Source: Paeniglutamicibacter cryotolerans (lineage in GTDB: Bacteria > Actinomycetota > Actinomycetes > Actinomycetales > Micrococcaceae). Taken from it: a stretch of 64,000 nt of DNA. The stretch lies in NCBI RefSeq assembly GCF_014190875.1, contig NZ_JACHVS010000001.1:1612001-1676000 (forward strand). The letters run 5' to 3'. Shown one piece after another: positions 17,370 to 26,166 of this stretch. The stretch's first letter is position 1. Each line of letters opens with the position of its first letter. The notes under the pieces were generated by a model. That model was not told the origin of the DNA. It saw nothing but the letters and a program-made list of their open reading frames with translations, and did no database searches. A program made the translations under genes and the position numbers.

Positions 17370-17858
17370 ATGGACGGACTATTTTCGCACGCTGAACCAA
17401 CTTCCGCCGGAGGTCAGGATGACCGGCCAACGCCACCCGCGAGAGTCCACGTAGTGAGCGTCCCCGTTCCTGCTGACCAGGCCTTCGAAGGCTTCGTTGA
17501 TTACGTCCATCTTTGGTGGCCACTCGGCAAGTTCTCCGCTCTGGGGCCGGGAAGCCATGTGGGATTCGAAGACAACGGTCTCATCGAGGAATCCGACGAC
17601 GGACGTGTGAGTCTGTGGGGAACAGTCGAGCGGATAGAGCCACCGCATGTACTGGAACTTTCGTTTACGTTGGGGATGGAGCAGCATCCCGCCACCCGAG
17701 TGCACTTGGATGTGCGAAGCGTGGGGCCGGGCTCCGAAGTTACCCTGACCCACGACGGATGGAGCGGTGGCGAGGCCGGGCTGCAGCAGTACGAGAAGTA
17801 CTCCGAATGGCCCGAAGTCCTTTCCTATTACGCCCGCTTCATGGGCGGTCACAGCTAG
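17370..17858 (+). CDS. SRPBCC/AHSA1-type small-molecule-binding protein
   Basis: A 162-residue cytoplasmic protein with an AHSA1/SRPBCC helix-grip fold. After a variable 28-residue start comes VSVPVPADQAFEGFVDYVHLWW, the typical first strand and helix. Further on come GTVERIEPPHVLELSF and GSEVTLTHDGWS, then a C-terminal helix LQQYEKYSEWPEVLSYYARF. Such proteins bind hydrophobic ligands or act in stress responses; the ligand cannot be told from sequence. It stands alone between the solitary 5S and an empty stretch. The N-terminus could begin later, since the first 25 residues are not conserved-looking. Confidence 0.8.
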   Translation: MDGLFSHAEPTSAGGQDDRPTPPARVHVVSVPVPADQAFEGFVDYVHLWWPLGKFSALGPGSHVGFEDNGLIEESDDGRVSLWGTVERIEPPHVLELSFTLGMEQHPATRVHLDVRSVGPGSEVTLTHDGWSGGEAGLQQYEKYSEWPEVLSYYARFMGGHS

Positions 17859-18530
17859 GCGTCGCGCACCCTGCGGTAGAGCCTTCGTGAATCTGCGTCA
17901 ATGCATACCAGGCGCCATCCATGGAAGGGGCCGCGTGGGCCCCGCTCGTCCGTTGCCGCGGGTATCAAAAATCTGACGCGGTGTGGACCGCTCGTGTGAG
18001 CCTTTTGGCGCCTTGTTGGGTAGGTGGATGCCCTGTGGGGCCTCCCGGGCGGGGTGTGTGTCCGATCCATTGCCCGGGGCCTAGCGTAGCTGGTTCGCGA
18101 TCGGCCGCACCGCGCTCCGGCCAGCGCCGTGAGGCCACACCGAGAAGGTGCCGGCACCAAGCGCACGGGCGTTGTGCCGACCCGTGCTGCCGACAGTGGT
18201 TGAGCACTTCCATCAGGCCTTCATTTTCGTCCGAGATGAGATCTTGCTGGCCCCGGCGTAGCGCCCAGTTCCACGCCTGGTGGTGCGACTTCGGAGAATT
18301 TCGGAAACGTTGACGTTGGTCGATTTTGATCCATGTGGGGGAGGTCACCTCGTGGCGTTTCATCGAATGTGGACTCGCGAAAATGCCTGTATTCCTGCGG
18401 GAAACCATGCTGCTTTTAGGGCCGGATCGAATTGAGGGTCAGGGAAAAGCTGCTCCTTGGCGCATTCGAGAATCCTCGATTGGTTATTTCCCCGAAGACC
18501 CGGTAAACTCGATTCTCGTTGGTAAAACAC
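17859..18530. other. No gene recognised
   Basis: About 670 bp between the SRPBCC gene and tRNA-Pro. Open frames on both strands are short, rich in Arg and Pro and without family motifs, so I treat them as chance frames. The region may contain the tRNA promoter. Confidence 0.5.
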
Positions 18531-18607
18531 CGGGATGTGGCGCAGCTTGGTAGCGCGCGTCGTTCGGGACGACGAGGTCGCAGGTTCAAATCCTGTCATC
18601 CCGACCA
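18531..18607 (+). tRNA. tRNA-Pro (anticodon CGG)
   Basis: A 77-nt cloverleaf. The acceptor CGGGATG pairs with CATCCCG, followed by encoded ACCA. D-arm GCGC/GCGC. Anticodon stem CGTCG/CGACG encloses TTCGGGA, with CGG at 18565-18567. The T-arm contains GGTTCAAATC. Reads CCG codons, which are frequent in high-GC genomes. Confidence 0.96.
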
Positions 18608-18612
18608 ATGAA

Positions 18613-18644
18613 GGCCCCGCTGGAACTTCGGTTCGAGCGGGGCC
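18613..18644 (+). terminator. Putative terminator after tRNA-Pro
   Basis: GGCCCCGCT (18613-18621) pairs with AGCGGGGCC (18636-18644) five bases after the tRNA. There is little T run, so termination is probable rather than certain. Confidence 0.65.
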
Positions 18645-19197
18645 TGTCCCATTTCTAGTGGATATGTGCCGCTCGATCCGGCTGCCCGGGCCGAGGGATC
18701 AGTCCGAGGGAATTCGAATACCGTGACAACCTCCTGGTCCTCGGCGAGCCCTGACAGCGGGCGGGTAGGGCCGTGAGCTTTCCGGCTGCTGACATCCACC
18801 CACCAGAGTTGACTGGTGCCGTTGGGCTGCCGTGGGGCCCGACCTCTGCGTGTGCGATGCCGCCGGCGCCCACTGGTAAGCCCCTGGGGATGCGTAGGGG
18901 GACAATGGCACAGTGTCAGGGCTCCGACCCGGAACGGGAATCCCGGCCTTCGTCCGCGAGCATCAACACGGCTCGGCGCCGCCGGGGATGGCCGCGCCAC
19001 GTTTGCCTGGACTGCCCTGTTGATTTAGTAGGTGAATGATCACCCGATGTTTTATCTCCTACTGATGTGTGGGTCACGCCGGAGGCCCCCACAGTCGGTA
19101 CCGGTACCGACACCGACTGGCAGCTGAGGCAGGGCGATTCCGGGCCGGGCGCTGCGGTGGGCAAGCTACCCCGGGATCGACGTCCCATGAACGGCGC
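18645..19197. other. No gene recognised
   Basis: About 550 bp between the tRNA-Pro terminator and the end of the leftward DUF4032 gene. No convincing coding frame, RNA or repeat was seen. Confidence 0.5.
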
Positions 19198-20559
19198 TCA
19201 TCCGGCATCGTCCCGGTACATGGCGCCCTGTTCGAGTGACCGGAGCACCTCGATCGGGGGATTAAGCATGATCGCCGCCTCGTCGCGGCGGTGCACCAGC
19301 ACGTCCTGGACGTAGGACTCCACTGCCTGGGTCAGCGGGACGTTGGACCCGATGCTCTCGGAGATCTGCCAGCGGTGCTCGAGTACCTCATACACGAGTT
19401 GTGCCGGCTCTAGCTTGCCCTGCAGCTCGCGCGGGATTGCCTGGGTGATCTTCACGAAGACGTGTGTGACCCAGTGCGCGGCGGAGATCTCCTCATCCGT
19501 GTCCGGGAATTTCTTGGCACGGTGTGCATCCAGGTCGTTGAGCAGTCGGCGGGCCTGACCCTCCTCGACATCCAGCCCGGTCAGCCGCAGCAACCGCCGG
19601 GTGTGGTGCCCCGCATCGACCACCTTGGGCTGGATCGAGAACCGTCCGCCGTCGGAGGTCGTCTTCAGCGAGATCTCTTCCACATCAAAGCCCAGCTCGT
19701 TGAGCCGGCGGATGCGTTCCTCCACGCGCCAGCGCTCGGACAGGTCGATGGTGTCCTTGCGGGTGATCTCCGCCCACAGCCCGCGGTAGGCGTCCATGAT
19801 CAGTTCACTGGTGGCCACGGGGTCCACCGATTCCTCGATTAGCCCGGCCTCCATCAGATCCATCAATTCACCGGCGATGTTCACCCGGGCGATCTCCAGG
19901 TCGTATTCGCGCTGGCCCCCGGAGAGCTCGGGGTAGAGCTCGCCGGTCTCCGCGTCCACCAGGTAGGCGGCAAAGGCCGCGGCATCGCGGCGGAACAGGG
20001 TATTGGACAGTGAGACGTCGCCCCAGTAGAAACCGGCCAGGTGCAGCCGCACCAGCAGAAGCGCCTGCGCATCGATGAGCCGGGTCAACGTGGCCCGGCG
20101 GAGCCGCTGCGAGAAGAGGGCGCGGTACGGCAACGAATACTTCAGGTGCCGGGTGACCAGGACGGGATCCAGCTCATTGCCCTGAAGGTCGCGGCGCCCG
20201 GTGATCACCGCGACCGGTTCCACGCATGGGACGTCCAGTCGGCGCAGCTTACGCAGCATGTGGTATTCGTGCCGGGCCACGTGTTCGCCGGTTTCCTTCA
20301 CGGCGATCACACCCTCGCCCAGTAGCGCGAAGCGCACGATGTGCCGGGAGATGCCGCGCGGTAGGGCGGCCAGGTTCTCCGCCGGCCAGTCCTCCAACGC
20401 TATATGCCAGGGCAGCTCGAGCAGTGCCGGATCGGCCGTGGCAGAGGTGATGTTCAGTGAACCGGCCAGTGGTGCCGGGCTGCCGGAATCACGCGGGAGC
20501 TTGCCCCGCTGCTGGTAGTTGGTCGGCTCGTCGTTCCATTGTGCTTTGTGGCGCGGCAT
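19198..20559 (-). CDS. DUF4032 domain protein, kinase-like fold
   Basis: A cytoplasmic protein of 453 residues. The N-terminal half resembles a lipopolysaccharide-kinase/RIO-like fold: EGVIAVKETGEHVARHEYHML looks like the nucleotide-binding Lys and Glu region, and GFYWGDVSLSNTLFRRD like a catalytic loop with Asp and Asn. The C-terminal half is the DUF4032 region. Biochemical function is unknown. ATG 20559 is preferred because GAAAGG precedes it; an upstream ATG at 20577 lacks a site. It follows the ABC ATPase gene by about 110 bp with a hairpin between, a neighbour pair common in actinobacteria. Confidence 0.85.
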   Translation of the reverse strand: MPRHKAQWNDEPTNYQQRGKLPRDSGSPAPLAGSLNITSATADPALLELPWHIALEDWPAENLAALPRGISRHIVRFALLGEGVIAVKETGEHVARHEYHMLRKLRRLDVPCVEPVAVITGRRDLQGNELDPVLVTRHLKYSLPYRALFSQRLRRATLTRLIDAQALLLVRLHLAGFYWGDVSLSNTLFRRDAAAFAAYLVDAETGELYPELSGGQREYDLEIARVNIAGELMDLMEAGLIEESVDPVATSELIMDAYRGLWAEITRKDTIDLSERWRVEERIRRLNELGFDVEEISLKTTSDGGRFSIQPKVVDAGHHTRRLLRLTGLDVEEGQARRLLNDLDAHRAKKFPDTDEEISAAHWVTHVFVKITQAIPRELQGKLEPAQLVYEVLEHRWQISESIGSNVPLTQAVESYVQDVLVHRRDEAAIMLNPPIEVLRSLEQGAMYRDDAG

Positions 20560-20592
20560 CTGTTGCCTTTCCTTCATGCTGCGGATACGACA

Positions 20593-20638
20593 ACGGCGGC
20601 CCAGCTCCCTTCCGCTGGGGAAGGGTGCGGGCCGCCGT
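20593..20638 (-). terminator. Hairpin between the ABC ATPase and DUF4032 genes
   Basis: ACGGCGGCCC (20593-20602) pairs with GGGCCGCCGT (20629-20638), with further pairing inside (CCCTT/AAGGG). On the minus strand it sits just past the ATPase stop, so it may terminate or attenuate transcription into the DUF4032 gene. Confidence 0.6.
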
Positions 20639-20666
20639 CGGCTGTTGCTGGGGGAAGCGGGGGCGA

Positions 20667-21773
20667 TTACCTGGCGTCGACGGACGCGGCGCGCTCCTCG
20701 AGGCTGAGCCCGGTCTTCGTGTCGAACAGGTGCACGTGCCCGACCTTCGGGGTGACATGGACCGGCTCACCCTTCATCGGGGGTCTGCGCCCGTCGACGC
20801 GGACCACTACGTTGTGCTCGGTGCCGTTGAGCAGCGTGTGCCCGTAGACGTAGGCATCGGCGCCGAGTTCCTCGACGACATCGACCTGTACCTGCAGGCC
20901 CTCGCCAGCGGCGACGAGCTCCAGATCCTCCGGGCGGATGCCGAGCGTAACGGTGGAACCGGTGGCAGCATGCAGCGTCGCCGAGGACACCGGATAGGTG
21001 GTGCCCCCAAAGACGACTCCGCCATCAACCGTGGGCAGTTCGAGCAGGTTCATCGCGGGGGAGCCGATGAAGCCGGCGACGAAGACGTTTGCCGGGTGGT
21101 CGTAGAGCTCGCGCGGTGTGCCGACCTGCTGCAGCAGTCCGTCCTTGAGTACCGCGACGCGGTCGCCCATGGTCAGCGCCTCTACCTGGTCGTGGGTGAC
21201 GTACACAGTGGTGACGCCCAGACGGCGGGTCAGCGAGGCGATCTGGGTGCGGGTCTGCACGCGCAGCTTCGCATCCAGGTTGGACAGCGGCTCATCCATC
21301 AGGAATACCTGCGGGCTGCGCACGATGGCGCGGCCCATGGCCACGCGCTGGCGCTGGCCGCCGGAAAGGGCCTTGGGCTTGCGGTCAAGATAGTCCTGCA
21401 GGTCAAGCAGCTTGGCGGCTTCGAGCACACGGCGGGCGCGCTCCTCCTTGTCCACGCCGGCGATCTTCAGCGCGAAGCCCATGTTGTCGCCCACGGACAT
21501 GTGTGGGTAGAGGGCGTAGTTCTGGAAGACCATGGCGATGTCGCGGTCCTTGGGCGGGATGTTGGTGACATCGCGGTCGCCGATCAGGATCCGGCCGGAG
21601 TTCACGTCCTCGAGTCCGGCGAGCATGCGCAGCGAGGTGGACTTGCCACAGCCCGAGGGGCCGACCAGGACGAGGAATTCTCCGTCCTCGATTTTCAGGC
21701 TGAGCTTGTCGACGCTCGGCTTTTCGGTGCCCGGGTAGATCCGGGTGGCGTTCTCAAAAGTTACCGATGCCAT
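20667..21773 (-). CDS. ugpC: Sugar ABC transporter ATP-binding protein, UgpC/MsmK type
   Basis: A 368-residue ATPase that powers carbohydrate importers at the inner face of the membrane. Walker A GPSGCGKST near residue 40, signature LSGGQRQRVAMGRAIV near 135, Walker B VFLMDEPLSNLD near 155, H-loop VTHDQ near 193. The C-terminal part is the TOBE/MalK regulatory region (TLGIRPEDLEL). No permease or binding-protein gene is adjacent, as expected for shared MsmK-type ATPases that serve several importers. ATG 21773 is chosen because the protein then begins with the family-typical MASVTFENATRIYPG. Lies downstream of otsB in the same direction. Confidence 0.93.
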   Translation of the reverse strand: MASVTFENATRIYPGTEKPSVDKLSLKIEDGEFLVLVGPSGCGKSTSLRMLAGLEDVNSGRILIGDRDVTNIPPKDRDIAMVFQNYALYPHMSVGDNMGFALKIAGVDKEERARRVLEAAKLLDLQDYLDRKPKALSGGQRQRVAMGRAIVRSPQVFLMDEPLSNLDAKLRVQTRTQIASLTRRLGVTTVYVTHDQVEALTMGDRVAVLKDGLLQQVGTPRELYDHPANVFVAGFIGSPAMNLLELPTVDGGVVFGGTTYPVSSATLHAATGSTVTLGIRPEDLELVAAGEGLQVQVDVVEELGADAYVYGHTLLNGTEHNVVVRVDGRRPPMKGEPVHVTPKVGHVHLFDTKTGLSLEERAASVDAR

Positions 21774-21828
21774 GAGGCAGCATCCTTTCACGGGCAGGTA
21801 CGTGCCCGACGATCCGAAGTGAATGGAA

Positions 21829-22614
21829 TCACAAGCTTCTCATATCGAGGACAGCTTGGAGAAGTGCCGGCACGTGGCCGGTCCCCTCGATCCTGAACCG
21901 GGCCCGCGACGGACCATGGCCGACCTTGACTCCCACGTCCGCACCGGATAGCACGGCAAAGGCGTGCTCGTCCGTGACGTCGTCCCCGGCAAAGACCACG
22001 GCATCGGCGTCCACCACCTCGCGCAGCCAACTCAACGCCGATCCCTTATCTGCGCTGACCACAGACGCCTCAAGCACATCCTTGCCATCGAGCAGGCTTA
22101 CCCCGGACAGGTCATCGAGGCGGGCCCGTGCGGCACGCAGCGCCGCGGCTCCCGTTGCGGGCTCGGCCCGACGCACGTGCAGCACCACGCCGGAGGGCTT
22201 GTCCTCGAGCGAGGTGCCGGGGTACAGGGCAGAAACCTCGGTCATCCGGGCCCGGGCCAGGCTCATCGCGCGCTCCTGGTCCGTGCCGAGCCGCAGCTCC
22301 CCGATCCCGGCGCCGAAGCGTTCCGGGGCCCAGCGTTCGGCACCGTGGCTGCCCACCAGCAGCGTGGATTCCGGCGGGTGGGCCACCGCGCGCAGCGATG
22401 CCAGATCGCGGCCGCTCAGGAGTGCGGTGACGGTATTCTCCAGCGCCGCCAGCTGCGCGAAGGCCTCCGCCGCGGCGGGCAGGGCCCGGGCATCGGCAGG
22501 GACATCACACAGCGGGGACAGTGTGCCGTCGAAGTCCATGGCCACCAGCAGCAACGGCACGTTCGACAGCAACTCGACGGCGTCTCGCAGAGCAGGACTC
22601 AGAGCCTCGGGCAT
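21829..22614 (-). CDS. otsB: Trehalose-6-phosphate phosphatase
   Basis: Removes phosphate from trehalose-6-phosphate to give trehalose, the second step of the OtsA-OtsB route. HAD-superfamily enzyme of 261 residues. The nucleophile motif DFDGTLSPL is near residue 28, the TALLSGRDLASL motif near 62, and the Mg-binding VFAGDDVTDEHAF near 210. The start overlaps the otsA stop by one base (TGATG), so the two are translationally coupled. Trehalose is a compatible solute and stress protectant; in actinobacteria it also feeds mycolate or glycogen metabolism in some lineages. Confidence 0.95.
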   Translation of the reverse strand: MPEALSPALRDAVELLSNVPLLLVAMDFDGTLSPLCDVPADARALPAAAEAFAQLAALENTVTALLSGRDLASLRAVAHPPESTLLVGSHGAERWAPERFGAGIGELRLGTDQERAMSLARARMTEVSALYPGTSLEDKPSGVVLHVRRAEPATGAAALRAARARLDDLSGVSLLDGKDVLEASVVSADKGSALSWLREVVDADAVVFAGDDVTDEHAFAVLSGADVGVKVGHGPSRARFRIEGTGHVPALLQAVLDMRSL

Positions 22615-24101
22615 CAGGCCTCTCCTCCCACCGCAACAGGCTCCGCGGGTTCCTCGGCACCGGAATTGAGCGAGCCCAGGAAGGTGTCTGACCAGCGGGC
22701 AACGTCGTTCTGCAGCACTTGCCGGCGCATCAGCCGCATCCGGCGGGCTGCCTCTTGGCCGGGCATGTTCACAGCGTTCATGATGCCGGCCTTCAGCCCG
22801 TCGATGTCATGCGGGTTGACCAGCACCGCCTGCTTGAGCTGGTCCGCCGCACCGGTGAACTCGGAGAGCACCAGCACTCCGCGCAGGTCGGCATGGGCCG
22901 CCACGAACTCCTTGGCTACCAGGTTCATCCCGTCGCGCAGCGCGGTGACCAGCATGATGTCGGCCGCCAGATAGAGTGCGACCATCTCCCGTTGCGGATA
23001 GCTGTGGTGCAGGTAGCGCACCGCAGTGTGGCTCATGGTGTCGTATTCGCCGTTGATGCCGCCCACGGTGAGCTCTACCTGGTCCTTGAGTTGCATGTAG
23101 TCGGCCACCGATTCCCGGCTGGGGCTGGCCACCTGGACCAGGCAGGCGTCCCCGACGGCGAGCTGCCTATCGGCCAGCAACTCGCCGTACGCCTTGAGCC
23201 GGTGCCGGATGCCCTTGGTGTAATCGAGTCGGTCCACGCCCAGCAGGATGGTGGTGGGATTGCCGAGCTCGGCCCGGATCTGTATCGACCGCTCGATGAT
23301 CGCCGGATCCTGCGCCAGTTCGGCGACCGTCCTGGAATCGATGGAGATCGGGTGGGCCTCGGCCCGGCAGGTGCGTGCCGGACGATCGTCGTCATCGGTC
23401 AGCTGCACCGCAGGGCCCTTGACCGTGTACCCGTTGAAGCGCCGGACGCTGCGCAGGAAATTGCTGGCGTCGGAGGGGCGCTGGAAGCCGATCAGATCCG
23501 CACCGATCAGGCCCTCGAGCACTATTCTGCGCCACGGCATCTGCGCGAAGATCTCCGGGGAGGGGAAGGGAATGTGGTTGAAGAAGCCGATCCGCAGGTC
23601 GGGCCGGGACTCGCGAAGCAGCCTCGGGACCAGCTGCAGCTGGTAGTCCTGCACCCAGACGGTGGCGCCAGGGGCCGCAGTGCGTGCCGCTGCCTCTGCA
23701 AAGCGGGCATTGACACGTTTGTAGCGTTCCCACCAGGTGCGGTGGAATTCGGGGGGGACGATCACGTCGTGGTACAGCGGCCACAGAGTCGAATTTGAGA
23801 ACCCCTCGTAATACAGCTCAACGTCCTCGGAGCTGAGCCTCACCGGGACCAGGTGCATGTCCGAGTGGCTGAAGGCGGCGAGCTCCTCGTCCGGGGCGCC
23901 GTGCCATCCGACCCAGGCGCCGTCTGCCGACTGCATCACCGGGGCCAGTGCCGTGACCAGCCCGCCGGGGGAGCGCTGCCACTGGGGCTTATCGTCGGGG
24001 CCCGCGATCCGGTCAACGGGAAGCCTGTTGGCCACCACCACGAAATCGAAGCGTTCGGGGGCGGTCTCGGCGGTATCGGGCGCCGTCTGGTTAGCTAGCA
24101 C
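22614..24101 (-). CDS. otsA: Trehalose-6-phosphate synthase
   Basis: GT20 glycosyltransferase of 495 residues joining a nucleotide-activated glucose to glucose-6-phosphate. Motifs in order: VVANRLPVDRI at the N-terminus, WVGWHGAPDEE, VWVQDYQLQLVPRLLR near 150, LLGVDRLDYTKGI near 280, and ALRDGMNLVAKEFVAA near 385, the acidic-residue donor site. Starts at GTG 24101 and leads the leftward block otsA-otsB-ugpC. An IS1634-like element ends only 42 bp upstream of the start, so the native promoter may be displaced or supplied by the insertion. Confidence 0.96.
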   Translation of the reverse strand: MLANQTAPDTAETAPERFDFVVVANRLPVDRIAGPDDKPQWQRSPGGLVTALAPVMQSADGAWVGWHGAPDEELAAFSHSDMHLVPVRLSSEDVELYYEGFSNSTLWPLYHDVIVPPEFHRTWWERYKRVNARFAEAAARTAAPGATVWVQDYQLQLVPRLLRESRPDLRIGFFNHIPFPSPEIFAQMPWRRIVLEGLIGADLIGFQRPSDASNFLRSVRRFNGYTVKGPAVQLTDDDDRPARTCRAEAHPISIDSRTVAELAQDPAIIERSIQIRAELGNPTTILLGVDRLDYTKGIRHRLKAYGELLADRQLAVGDACLVQVASPSRESVADYMQLKDQVELTVGGINGEYDTMSHTAVRYLHHSYPQREMVALYLAADIMLVTALRDGMNLVAKEFVAAHADLRGVLVLSEFTGAADQLKQAVLVNPHDIDGLKAGIMNAVNMPGQEAARRMRLMRRQVLQNDVARWSDTFLGSLNSGAEEPAEPVAVGGEA

Positions 24102-24143
24102 GAGGGGGTCCTTCGCTCGACGGGGAGGATTGCTTGTCTTGAG

Positions 24144-26060
24144 CCTAGCGGGAGTTTCCTAGCTATTTCGTTTTCGAAGGCCCCGACAAGAAATAAACCG
24201 CGGAATCAGCGGCGTGTCGGGGCCTTCCATCTGCCGAAATATGTATGACCTAAAGTATGATTTATGACATGGCGCTCTACAAGAAAACGATCAACGGCAA
24301 CGTGTACTGGTACCTGCGTGAGATGGCGCGGGTGGACGGGAAGCCGAAGATGGTTTCCGAGCGGTACCTGGGAAGCGCCAAGGACATCGAAAAGCTCCTG
24401 GACGCCAAGGAAGCCGCAACCGTGCCAGAGAAAACGCGGCACCTGGGCTTCGGGGATTCCGCCGCGGTCTGGGGCATCCTGCAACGCCTGGACATCGCCG
24501 GGATTATCGACGAGGCCGTTGGCCCACGCCGCACGGACGCAGGTGCCTCGGTAGGCACCTACCTGTCCCTGGCGGCGCTGAACCGGGTCGTGGCACCCAC
24601 CTCCAAGGCCGGCTTCAGTGATTGGTGGAAAACCACCGCGGCGGACCGCTTCACCAAGATCCCCGCGTCCGTGCTGGACCACCGGCGCTTCTGGGACGCC
24701 ATGCACAAGGTCACCCTGGAACAGCTCGCGGTGATCGAGGAACGCATCGCATTGGCGATGATCACCGAATTCAACCTGGACATCTCCGCCCTGGCCCTGG
24801 ACATGACCAACTTCGCCACCTACATCGACTCCACCAACGAGAAAGCGCCGATCGCCCAACGCGGCAAGGCCAAACAGAAACGCAACGACCTGCGCCTGGT
24901 CGGCCTGGGACTGGTCATCACCCGCGACGGCGGCATCCCGCTGCTCGCCCACGCCTACCCGGGAAACAAACCCGACGTCACCCAATTCCCGCTCATGATC
25001 GACGCGCTCGGAGCGCGGCACCGCAAGCTCGCCGAAACCGCCGGGATCTCCGGTAACCCGGAAGTCACCGTGGTGTTCGACGCCGGACAGAACTCGGCCT
25101 CCAACTTCACCCGCGTCACCGACACCGACCTCGCCTTCGTCGGCTCCATCCCACCCTCCCAGGTCACGGACCTGCTCAAGATACCGGCCAAGGACCGCGT
25201 GATCATGGAGGAGGAACGCTTCGAGGGGCTCAGCGCAGTGGAGTCCCGTAGGGATGTCTACGGGACCGAGCGCCGGGTGATCCTCACCCACTCACCGACA
25301 CTGCACCAAAAGCAGGCCGCAGGCTTTGCCCAAACCCTGGCCAAGGCCCAGGCAAAGCTCGCGGACCTCGCCGAGACACTGGCCCGCGGAAAGGCCCGCC
25401 GCACCACCGGAGAGCTGGCCGAGCACATCAAATCGATCACTCGCGACTCCTGGCTCCAGCGCGTCCTGCTCTGCGAGGTCACCGGCACCACACCGGCCAC
25501 CCACAGGCTCTCCGTCAGCGTCAACGAGACCGCACGCAAGGAGCTGGAAGACGAGGTGTTCGGGAAAAGGATCCTGGTCACCACCCACGAGAACTGGCCG
25601 GTGGCCGAGGTGGTCGACGCCTACCGGTCCCAATCGGACGCGGAATTCGGGTTCCGGCAGCTCAAGGACCCCCACGTGGTCTCGTTCTCACCCATGAACC
25701 ACTGGACCGAACACAACATCCGCATCCACACCTTCACCTGCGTCCTGGCCCTGCAGATCGCCCACCTCATGCGCCGCGACGTCGAACAGGCCGGCGAACA
25801 CCACTCCGTACGAGAACTGCTCGAACGACTGGCCAGCATCGGCGAAACCGTGATGATCTACCCCTCCACCGGAGGCCGCCCCAAGGCCCGGCGCATGCTC
25901 ACCGAAGAAATCGACACCCACGCCAACCTTGCCGAAATCTTCAACCTCGCCAAGCTGGCCCCGAAGAAAAGTTAGGTCATACATTTCCGGTCACTAAAAA
26001 CCGACACTGACTAGGTGTGACATGACTATCGGAGTGATTAGCTAGGAAACTCCCGCTAGG
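24144..26060 (+). mobile_element. IS1634-like insertion sequence
   Basis: About 1.92 kb bounded by a 21-bp perfect inverted repeat (24144-24164 and 26040-26060). A second, inner 13-bp perfect inverted repeat lies next to the transposase gene (24241-24253 and 25972-25984). Between the two left-hand repeats is a strong hairpin (24177-24188 with 24215-24226) that could block transcription entering the element. I see no clear target duplication beside the outer repeats, so the exact ends are an inference; the family can make long or no obvious duplications. It separates otsA from the dsbA-like gene. Confidence 0.75.
24257..25975 (+). CDS. IS1634-family transposase
   Basis: A 572-residue DDE transposase. 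Catalytic Asp in ALALDMTNF near residue 180, second Asp in VVFDAGQNS near 275, and Glu in the C-terminal YRSQSDAEFGFRQLKDP near 460, the Y-(2)-S-(3)-E-(6)-K-like IS4-group signature. Full length and open, so probably functional. ATG 24257 and ATG 24269 are both possible starts; no good ribosome-binding site distinguishes them. Confidence 0.9.
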   Translation: MIYDMALYKKTINGNVYWYLREMARVDGKPKMVSERYLGSAKDIEKLLDAKEAATVPEKTRHLGFGDSAAVWGILQRLDIAGIIDEAVGPRRTDAGASVGTYLSLAALNRVVAPTSKAGFSDWWKTTAADRFTKIPASVLDHRRFWDAMHKVTLEQLAVIEERIALAMITEFNLDISALALDMTNFATYIDSTNEKAPIAQRGKAKQKRNDLRLVGLGLVITRDGGIPLLAHAYPGNKPDVTQFPLMIDALGARHRKLAETAGISGNPEVTVVFDAGQNSASNFTRVTDTDLAFVGSIPPSQVTDLLKIPAKDRVIMEEERFEGLSAVESRRDVYGTERRVILTHSPTLHQKQAAGFAQTLAKAQAKLADLAETLARGKARRTTGELAEHIKSITRDSWLQRVLLCEVTGTTPATHRLSVSVNETARKELEDEVFGKRILVTTHENWPVAEVVDAYRSQSDAEFGFRQLKDPHVVSFSPMNHWTEHNIRIHTFTCVLALQIAHLMRRDVEQAGEHHSVRELLERLASIGETVMIYPSTGGRPKARRMLTEEIDTHANLAEIFNLAKLAPKKS

Positions 26061-26166
26061 TGACCGGGAGGGATAGTGGGGAAAATCCCAGCTCTCGGAT
26101 GACGCCGTGTGCTCTAAACTGGAAAACGTTGGGGGAACTTCGTGACACACAAAGGACAATGGATCT

